DNA from: JAAYCI01 sp964370445 | GTDB lineage: Bacteria > Bacillota > Clostridia > Oscillospirales > Ruminococcaceae | Assembly (NCBI GenBank): GCA_964370445.1 | Contig: CAYJJK010000101.1 | Span: 1 to 8,274, forward strand | Direction of reading: 5' to 3' | DNA: 8,274 nt | In this document: positions 1 to 4,483 of the stretch, piece after piece | Layout of the letters: each line of letters opens with the position of its first letter | Position numbering within the stretch: position 1 is the stretch's first letter | The notes under the pieces: model-generated | Seen by the model: only the letters and a program-made list of their open reading frames with translations | The model's database searches: none | Told to the model about the DNA's origin: nothing | Made by a program: the position numbers and the translations under genes

Positions 1-354
1 CATGCGAAGTAAAATGCTATACATTTCTGCATAATCCATGCGTGTGGTTTTAAACAACACCTCGCAACCGGGCTTTGCCAAAATAGCACCAGTTTCATCA
101 CGTGTGGCACACAAGGTTACAGGCATAAACTCTTTAAGGTGCACACGTTGCAAAGTGTTGGCATCAATAGCCGAATACAAGATACCTTCGCCATCAATTT
201 CTATGTAGCGTCCCACAGTGTAGCGTCCTGCCAGCACCCAGCCATTGGGTAAAGCTCCGCCCGGGTTTGTGTTGGTAAATGCAATGCCACAATGGGTGCA
301 TGATTCAGTGCCGATCGGCACTCGGTTCATGCAATTGTCGCAAACTCTTTCCAT
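1..354 (-). CDS. Zinc-ribbon protein kinase-like protein, N-terminal part (cut by window edge)
   Basis: The open frame runs from an ATG at 354 to the left edge, so only the first 118 residues are visible. Residues 5-22 form a Cys4 zinc ribbon (CDNC, ten residues, then CTHC). The segment from about residue 40 reads like the N-lobe of the clostridial Ser/Thr kinase-like family: LAGRYTVGR, a glycine-loop region, ILYSAID, then LKEFMP, which corresponds to the family's usual IKEYFP with the ATP-binding lysine (K74). The glycine loop is altered: the first Gly of the usual GxGGFG pattern is Glu (IEIDGEGILY), so it may be a pseudokinase. The HRD and DFG motifs that would settle activity lie outside the window. 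A GGAG Shine-Dalgarno sits 6 nt before the ATG. It follows yebC on the same strand after a 71-nt gap. The kinase-like fold is fairly likely; activity and substrate are unknown. Confidence 0.72.
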   Translation of the reverse strand, partial: MERVCDNCMNRVPIGTESCTHCGIAFTNTNPGGALPNGWVLAGRYTVGRYIEIDGEGILYSAIDANTLQRVHLKEFMPVTLCATRDETGAILAKPGCEVLFKTTRMDYAEMYSILLRM

Positions 355-378
355 GTATTACTCCGCCTTTCATTTTTT

Positions 379-400
379 GCCGCATCTCCCCAGGTGCGGC
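379..400. other. Hairpin between yebC and the kinase-like gene
   Basis: GCCGCA at 379-384 pairs with TGCGGC at 395-400. In a plus-strand RNA the stem extends to 9 bp with one G-U pair and a CCCC loop. In the minus-strand RNA, the direction of the flanking genes, it is 6 bp followed by one mismatch. In the minus direction it is followed by A residues rather than U, so it is not a standard intrinsic terminator. It lies just upstream of the kinase-like gene's ribosome binding site. A role is not demonstrated. Confidence 0.4.
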
Positions 401-425
401 CTTTGCAATATGCTCGGATTGTGCA

Positions 426-1163
426 CTAGTCGTCTAAATCTTCTTCGTTATCTATGTTATACCAAATCTCTTGCACGTCCTCATCTTCTTCAAGGTGAGA
501 CAAAAGACGTGAAAAATTCTTTATGTTGTCTTCTCCCGTTATTTCTATGCGACTTTCCGGCACTTGTTCTAATTCTGCTGAAACTACGTTATAATTTTTT
601 AGGGCCAATGCGCTGCGAACACTTTGCAAATCTTGGCTTGCTGTGGTCACCTCGCATACTGTGTCATCTAAGTCAAAATCTTCTGCACCGGCTTCAAATA
701 CGTCTTCCATTAGGGCCTCTTCGTCAAAATCCTCGCTTTCCAACACCAAAACGCCCTTTTGGTTAAATTGAAAAGCCACCGAGCCGGATTGGCCGAGGTT
801 GCCGCCGTATTTATCGAAATAATGGCGCATATTTGCGGCAGTGCGGTTGCGATTATCGGTTAGTGTTTCTACCATTACGGCAATGCCACAAGGGCCGTAT
901 CCCTCGTACACAATTTTTTCGTAGTCATCTTTCTCTCCGCCTTGTGCACGTTTGATAACACGATTGATGTTGTCATTGGGAACATTAAGGCTTTTGGCTT
1001 TGGCAATTAAGTCACGCAATTTCGTGTTATTTGCAGGGTCTGCACCGCCTTCACGTATCACAACACTCATCTCGCGGCCAATTTTGGTAAAGACCTTGGC
1101 CTTTTGTGCGTCTGTTTTTTCTTTTTTTCGCTTGATGTTATTCCACTTGCTATGTCCAGACAC
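426..1163 (-). CDS. yebC: YebC/PmpR family protein (translation/transcription factor)
   Basis: This 245-residue protein matches the YebC family throughout. It begins MSGHSKWNNIKRKKEKTDAQ, the invariant family opening, and carries the central EGYGPCGIAVMVETLTDNRNRT block (about residues 87-108) and an acidic C-terminal tail. The family was long annotated as a DNA-binding transcriptional regulator; more recent work on homologues links it to relief of ribosome stalling at proline-rich stretches. Which role applies here cannot be read from the sequence. The start codon is GTG (cac at 1161-1163), fixed by the family N-terminus and by a GAAGGAG Shine-Dalgarno 7 nt upstream. A consensus promoter lies upstream, so it need not depend on mrnC transcription. 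Length and motifs are normal. Confidence 0.96.
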   Translation of the reverse strand: MSGHSKWNNIKRKKEKTDAQKAKVFTKIGREMSVVIREGGADPANNTKLRDLIAKAKSLNVPNDNINRVIKRAQGGEKDDYEKIVYEGYGPCGIAVMVETLTDNRNRTAANMRHYFDKYGGNLGQSGSVAFQFNQKGVLVLESEDFDEEALMEDVFEAGAEDFDLDDTVCEVTTASQDLQSVRSALALKNYNVVSAELEQVPESRIEITGEDNIKNFSRLLSHLEEDEDVQEIWYNIDNEEDLDD

Positions 1164-1241
1164 AATCCGTCTCCTTCAATCGCTTTACACCAAAAGAAAA
1201 TGGTGTGAAGTTATTCTGTTATTTCATCACATACACACAGC

Positions 1242-1270
1242 ATTATATCATGTCTAAAAATTTATTTCAA
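1242..1270 (-). promoter_or_regulatory. Sigma-A type promoter for yebC
   Basis: On the minus strand TTGAAA (1265-1270) is followed by a 17-bp spacer and TATAAT (1242-1247), a near-perfect housekeeping promoter. The -35 box overlaps the last codons and stop of mrnC. Transcription would begin near 1235, giving a leader of about 70 nt. In the leader, 1183-1210 can fold into an imperfect stem (3 bp, a mismatch, 5 bp) around a 10-nt U-rich loop, upstream of the yebC Shine-Dalgarno. Confidence 0.75.
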
Positions 1271-1693
1271 ACCGGCGGTGCTGTTTTCGGCGTTTTGTGC
1301 ATAATCTTGCCAAAGAAACGAAAACAATTCATAAATTCGCTGGTTTTGGTTTTGCAAATACAACCAACCAAACAGTGCTTCAAGCCCTGTGGAGGCCCGA
1401 TATTCCTGTGCACTGGCGTTTTTAGATACACTGGCTTTGTTGGCATTTCGGCCGCGACGCACAATGTTTTGTTCTTGTTCACTAAGTTGAGGTAGCAAAG
1501 CTTCAAGTAGTTTTGCCTGTGCCTTAGCAGAAACAAGCTGTACCGCTTTTCGGTGCAAAACGGCGGGGCTTTGTCGGCTTTGCTCTACCAGCTTTGTGCG
1601 CACCAAAAGCTCTAAAACCCCATCGCCTACAAATGCAAGCGACAATACAGAGCGCTCGCGGATATCTATAGGGCTTTCAATATATGGTAACAT
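1262..1693 (-). CDS. mrnC: Mini-ribonuclease III
   Basis: This is a compact RNase III-domain protein of 143 residues lacking a double-stranded RNA-binding domain, the hallmark of Mini-III. Family members mature the ends of 23S rRNA by cutting double-stranded precursor stems. Near the N-terminus, LSLAFVGDGVLELLVR carries the catalytic-region Asp in GD. Later, YRASTGLEALFGWLYL corresponds to the family's YRxATGFEALIGYLYL with its acidic metal ligand. The frame stays open upstream to 1807, but I chose the ATG at 1691-1693 because AAGGAG lies just upstream of it and the homologous region begins there. It lies 199 bp downstream of obg on the same strand, an understandable neighbour given the shared role in large-subunit biogenesis. 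No confident promoter was found directly upstream. Confidence 0.92.
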   Translation of the reverse strand: MLPYIESPIDIRERSVLSLAFVGDGVLELLVRTKLVEQSRQSPAVLHRKAVQLVSAKAQAKLLEALLPQLSEQEQNIVRRGRNANKASVSKNASAQEYRASTGLEALFGWLYLQNQNQRIYELFSFLWQDYAQNAENSTAGLK

Positions 1694-1803
1694 AAGCGTC
1701 TCCTTGTGCATAATACAGAACCTTAATGTTTTCGGGGTATATGTGGGTGTGCAAAAAACGCAAAACATACACCGGTTTATATAAGCCGCAACAAAAAAAT
1801 GAA

Positions 1804-1857
1804 GCAATGCGGGATTTCAAACAGGTGTTTTGGCAAGTGCTGGTATTGAAAACAGGT
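1804..1857. repeat. Imperfect 23-25-bp direct repeat in the obg-mrnC gap
   Basis: The segment 1804-1826 is repeated at 1833-1857 with two single-base gaps. The blocks GCAA, TGC and a 16-bp tail match, the tail at 13 of 16 positions and ending in ACAGGT in both. A 6-nt linker separates the copies. The remaining gap (1694-1892) holds an AT-rich stretch with only weak promoter-like boxes (TTGCTT at 1802-1807, TTATAT at 1779-1784, minus strand). It has no clear intrinsic terminator for obg. The repeat could be paired protein-binding sites or a decayed duplication. Confidence 0.45.
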
Positions 1858-1892
1858 AAAAATTTTGTAGCTGTAGTATTTTATGATGAGCC

Positions 1893-3161
1893 TTAGAAAA
1901 TATAGTCAAATTCATAGTCTGCAATGAGAATGGTGTCATTTTCTTGAACACCTAGTTCTACCAGTTTTTCCACAACGCCCTTTTTCTCCAATTGACCTTG
2001 AAAGTAAAGCAGGCTTTCATAGTCGTCCATGTCACTGCCATCCAAAATACGTTCAAGCCATTGTGCTTCAATTCGAAAAACGCCTTCAGCCTCTTTTGTA
2101 ACCGTGAAACTGCGAGGCGGAGCCTGAATTTCATCTTTCACATAGGTTGGCTCATATTGTGCAATTTGCGGCAGTTTTTGCAGCTTTTCAAATACGATGC
2201 GGGGCAGGGGTTTGATGCCTTGTTTGGTGGCGGCGCTGATGGGGTAAAATAAAAATCCTTCTTCTTTTGCAAAGGCGGTGAAGGCCTCTATCTGCTCTTC
2301 ACTTGCAACATCGCACTTATTGCCCAACACAATTTGTGGGCGCTGTGCCAACATGGGGCTGAAGCGCTCTAATTCTCGGTTGATGGTTTTGTAGTCTTCG
2401 ATGGCTTTACGCCCTTCACTTTCAGAAATATCTACAAGGTGCAAAAGAAGACGACAACGTTCTATGTGGCGCAAAAAATCATGGCCAAGCCCCACGCCGT
2501 CTGAGGCGCCTTCAATCAGCCCCGGGATATCAGCGGCCACAAAGCTTTCCTCCGGGCCCACTTGCACCACGCCCAAAACCGGAATTAAAGTGGTGAACGG
2601 GTAGTTTGCAATTTTGGGTTTTGCTGCAGAAAGAACACTAATTAGGGTGCTTTTTCCAACGTTTGGGTAGCCAACAAAGCCCACATCGGCAATGAGCTTT
2701 AGCTCTAAGCGTAAATCGAAATTTTCACCGGCAAGCCCCGGTTTTGCAAAGCGAGGTGCCTGACGTTGTGGTGTGGCAAAATGGCTGTTGCCCCAGCCGC
2801 CACGTCCACCTTTGGCAATTAAAACGGGCTCGTCTCCGCTCACATCCGCCATCAGTTCGCCTGTGCTTGCTTCAAACACCAAAGTGCCACGCGGCACTCG
2901 TAGGGTAAGGTCCTTGGCGCTTTTTCCACTGCAACGTTTGCTGCCGCCGTCACCGCCGTTTTCCGCCACAAATTTTCGCTTGTATCGGAAATCCAACAAA
3001 GTGGATAAATGATCGTAGGCTTGCAAATAGACATTGCCGCCTCGGCCGCCATCGCCACCATCTGGGCCACCATTGGCCACATATTTTTCTCTGTGAAAGC
3101 TCACGCAACCGTTGCCGCCGTTTCCTGCCTCCACGCGAATTTTCACCACATCTATAAACAC
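1893..3161 (-). CDS. obg: Obg GTPase, ribosome assembly factor
   Basis: A full-length Obg/CgtA of 422 residues with all three family domains. The glycine-rich Obg fold covers about residues 1-158 (GNGGNGCVSFHREKYVANGG, then GGDGGRGG). The GTPase domain follows, with the P-loop GYPNVGKST at 164-172, DIPGLIEGA at 211-219, NKCD at 281-284 and an ISAAT G5 motif near 308-312. A C-terminal OCT domain spans about 350-422, ending in acidic and aromatic residues. Obg binds the large ribosomal subunit precursor and couples its maturation to GTP level. The start is GTG (cac at 3159-3161), supported by the conserved MFIDxVKI opening and a GAGGTG Shine-Dalgarno 5 nt upstream. It lies beyond the rplU-rpmA terminator, so it needs read-through or its own promoter; a TATAAT occurs close upstream. 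Confidence 0.97.
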   Translation of the reverse strand: MFIDVVKIRVEAGNGGNGCVSFHREKYVANGGPDGGDGGRGGNVYLQAYDHLSTLLDFRYKRKFVAENGGDGGSKRCSGKSAKDLTLRVPRGTLVFEASTGELMADVSGDEPVLIAKGGRGGWGNSHFATPQRQAPRFAKPGLAGENFDLRLELKLIADVGFVGYPNVGKSTLISVLSAAKPKIANYPFTTLIPVLGVVQVGPEESFVAADIPGLIEGASDGVGLGHDFLRHIERCRLLLHLVDISESEGRKAIEDYKTINRELERFSPMLAQRPQIVLGNKCDVASEEQIEAFTAFAKEEGFLFYPISAATKQGIKPLPRIVFEKLQKLPQIAQYEPTYVKDEIQAPPRSFTVTKEAEGVFRIEAQWLERILDGSDMDDYESLLYFQGQLEKKGVVEKLVELGVQENDTILIADYEFDYIF

Positions 3162-3183
3162 GCTTACACCTCATAAACTTTCT

Positions 3184-3189
3184 ATTATA
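3184..3189 (-). promoter_or_regulatory. Possible -10 box for obg next to the rpmA terminator
   Basis: A perfect TATAAT on the minus strand lies about 22 nt before the obg start codon, directly after the terminator T-run. No -35 consensus is present at 16-18 bp spacing; that position falls in the terminator hairpin loop (CACGCA). There is no TGn extension. If functional, it would give a very short leader and allow obg to be transcribed apart from rplU-rpmA. Confidence 0.35.
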
Positions 3190-3192
3190 CGG

Positions 3193-3219
3193 AAAAAACC
3201 GGGCCCTGCGTGGGCCCGG
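3193..3219 (-). terminator. Intrinsic terminator after rpmA
   Basis: A perfect 8-bp all-G/C stem (CCGGGCCC at 3199-3206 with GGGCCCGG at 3212-3219) encloses a 5-nt loop and is followed on the minus strand by six T residues. It begins about 10 nt past the rpmA stop. This is a textbook factor-independent terminator and separates the ribosomal protein genes from obg. Confidence 0.93.
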
Positions 3220-3229
3220 CAACAATTTT

Positions 3230-3481
3230 TTATTGTTTAATCGACACACGCTTACGGTCTCTGCCCCAGCGTTCAAAGCGCACATGTCCATCGGCAAGTG
3301 CAAACAAGGTATCATCCTTGCCTTTGCCCACATTGACGCCCGGGTGGATGTGAGTGCCACGTTGACGCACCAAAATGTTACCTGCGAGCACAAATTGTCC
3401 ATCGGCACGCTTTACGCCCAAACGCTTGGACTCGGAATCGCGGCCGTTTTTGGTTGAACCTACACCTTTCTTATGAGCCAT
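3230..3481 (-). CDS. rpmA: 50S ribosomal protein L27
   Basis: An 83-residue bL27 that opens MAHKKGVGSTKNGRDS and contains the conserved GNILVRQRGTHIHPG and KDDTLFALADGHV blocks. L27 sits at the peptidyl-transferase centre, with its N-terminal tail reaching the P-site. In many Firmicutes L27 is made with a short N-terminal extension (of the LNLQFFA type) that the protease Prp removes. Here no extension can exist: the rplU stop codon TAA is in frame 15 nt upstream of the ATG, and the 15 nt are purely Shine-Dalgarno-like purines (AGGAGGAGG). The mature-type N-terminus is therefore encoded directly. It is cotranscribed with rplU and closed by a strong terminator. Confidence 0.98.
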   Translation of the reverse strand: MAHKKGVGSTKNGRDSESKRLGVKRADGQFVLAGNILVRQRGTHIHPGVNVGKGKDDTLFALADGHVRFERWGRDRKRVSIKQ

Positions 3482-3496
3482 TCTCTTCCTCCTCCT

Positions 3497-3811
3497 TTAT
3501 TTTGCCGAAATCTCGGTGATTTCAATTTTTGTATAGGGCTGACGGTGACCAACACGGCGTACACTGCCCTTTTTCGGTTTGTAGGTAATGATGTTCAGTT
3601 TCTTGCCTTTGCCATTTTTGACAACATCGGCACTTACTTTAGCGCCGGCTACAAATGGGGTGCCAACTGTCACTTTTCCATCGTCACCCACAGCCAAAAC
3701 GTCTTCAAATACCACTTTGTCGCCATCTTCCACAGGCAGTTTCTCAACAAACAAAACGCTGCCTTTTTCTACGCGGTATTGCTTACCGCCGGTTTTGATA
3801 ATTGCGTACAT
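3497..3811 (-). CDS. rplU: 50S ribosomal protein L21
   Basis: A 104-residue bL21 of normal length: MYAIIKTGGKQYRVEKGS at the N-terminus and, near the end, the family signature KPKKGSVRRVGHRQPYTKIEI. It binds 23S rRNA in the large subunit. The ATG at 3811 is preceded by an AGAGGG Shine-Dalgarno. It is the first gene of a two-gene unit with rpmA, 15 nt apart. The prp (ysxB) gene often found between these two genes in Firmicutes is absent. A strong promoter and a structured leader lie upstream, which suggests autoregulation. Confidence 0.98.
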   Translation of the reverse strand: MYAIIKTGGKQYRVEKGSVLFVEKLPVEDGDKVVFEDVLAVGDDGKVTVGTPFVAGAKVSADVVKNGKGKKLNIITYKPKKGSVRRVGHRQPYTKIEITEISAK

Positions 3812-3895
3812 GCTTATCCCTCTTCTTTTCTTTGGGGCTCGCTGGCATATGGGTGAGTGACTGCGTCACCTCTTTTGTAACCCAAACCATGCGGC
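3812..3895 (-). ncRNA. Structured 5' leader of rplU (candidate L21 leader)
   Basis: Between the predicted transcription start (near 3895) and the rplU ATG, the minus-strand RNA can form three nested stems. GCAU at 3892-3889 pairs with AUGC at 3848-3845. UGGGU at 3884-3880 pairs with ACCCA at 3854-3850. GUGAC at 3869-3865 pairs with GUCAC at 3861-3857 around a GCA loop. Firmicute rplU operons commonly carry such an L21 leader, thought to let a ribosomal protein repress its own operon. Position and folding support this reading; I could not compare it to the family covariance model. Confidence 0.55.
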
Positions 3896-3901
3896 CTAAA
3901 T

Positions 3902-3930
3902 ACTATAACAAATATTTTTTCATCTGTCAA
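3902..3930 (-). promoter_or_regulatory. Strong sigma-A promoter for rplU-rpmA
   Basis: On the minus strand a perfect TTGACA (3925-3930), a 17-bp A/T-rich spacer and TATAGT (3902-3907) form a strong housekeeping promoter, as expected for ribosomal protein genes. It points away from the acpS promoter, whose -35 box begins about 32 bp further on. Confidence 0.88.
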
Positions 3931-3962
3931 GTAATGCTTTGCGGCAAATTATGGAGCTTGGT

Positions 3963-3993
3963 TTGACAAAACAGAGGCTATGACTGGTATAAT
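3963..3993 (+). promoter_or_regulatory. Extended -10 promoter for acpS
   Basis: TTGACA (3963-3968) and TATAAT (3988-3993) are both perfect but lie 19 bp apart, longer than the optimum. A TGG directly before the -10 box makes it an extended -10 element, which usually tolerates such spacing. The predicted start is near 4000, about 24 nt before the acpS ATG. Confidence 0.75.
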
Positions 3994-4023
3994 GATATCA
4001 AACCGAAAAGAGAGGCAGCTTGC

Positions 4024-4407
4024 ATGATTTATGGCATAGGGATGGACTGTGTGAAAATTTCCAGGATGGAAGCCCTTTTAAAAAAAGAACATTTTATGCA
4101 TCGTGTATTTAGCAAAGAAGAGCGGGCACTATTTTTAAAAAAAGGGGCAAAGGCCGCCCAAAGTGCCGCTGCCTGTTTTGCAGCAAAGGAAGCGTTTTTA
4201 AAGGCGTGCAGTAAGGGAATATGGGCTTTTCCTTTTGTAGAAATGGCAGTTTTGCGAAAAGAGAGTGGTGCACCATATTTTATGTTATCCGGTGAAGCGG
4301 CGGCTTTTTGTGAAAGCCATCATTTGGTTTGCCATATAAGCATCACGCACGAAAATGGGTTGGCTTTTGCCTTTGTGATGTTAGAGCAAACGCCACAGGC
4401 AGAATGA
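4024..4407 (+). CDS. acpS: Holo-[acyl-carrier-protein] synthase
   Basis: A 127-residue AcpS-type phosphopantetheinyl transferase, the usual length. It moves 4'-phosphopantetheine from coenzyme A onto the serine of apo-ACP, activating it for fatty acid synthesis in the cytoplasm. The magnesium ligands are in place: Asp8 in GIGMDCVKI and Glu56 in CFAAKEAFLKA, followed by KGI. The C-terminal HISITHENGLAFAFV block corresponds to the family's HVSISHxxxxAxAxV. A purine-rich AGAGG site precedes the ATG and it has its own promoter. It is divergent from rplU and convergent with the membrane protein gene. The 76 bp to that gene show no convincing terminator. Confidence 0.93.
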   Translation: MIYGIGMDCVKISRMEALLKKEHFMHRVFSKEERALFLKKGAKAAQSAAACFAAKEAFLKACSKGIWAFPFVEMAVLRKESGAPYFMLSGEAAAFCESHHLVCHISITHENGLAFAFVMLEQTPQAE

Positions 4408-4483
4408 GATTGCAAAAACCCTATCCTTAATTTAAACAATGAAAAGGGGATGCTGGGCGATTTTGGCGTGCAAGAATATAGTT

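Noticed and set aside
245..766. 173-codon plus-strand open frame across the yebC 3' end
   Set aside because: It lies antisense to yebC and the kinase-like gene, both with clear family motifs, and its translation has no recognisable domain.
1694..1807. Upstream extension of mrnC to the first possible start
   Set aside because: The extension translates to a Cys/Phe-rich stretch unlike the family, and the strong AAGGAG sits right before the ATG at 1693.
1694..1892. Intrinsic terminator for obg
   Set aside because: The gap has T-runs on the minus strand but no adjacent stable G/C-rich stem; only short 4-6-bp pairings were seen.
2950..3408. 152-codon minus-strand frame spanning the obg start, the terminator and rpmA
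   Set aside because: It runs through two certain genes and a strong terminator in another frame; its Arg/Trp-rich translation is a product of the glycine-rich obg codons.
3482..3496. Possible cleavable N-terminal extension of L27
   Set aside because: An in-frame TAA (the end of rplU) lies directly upstream and the 15 nt contain no start codon.
4408..4483. Terminator between the convergent acpS and membrane protein genes
   Set aside because: The only pairing found (around ATCCTT and AAGGGGAT) needs a bulge and a long loop and has no U-tract.
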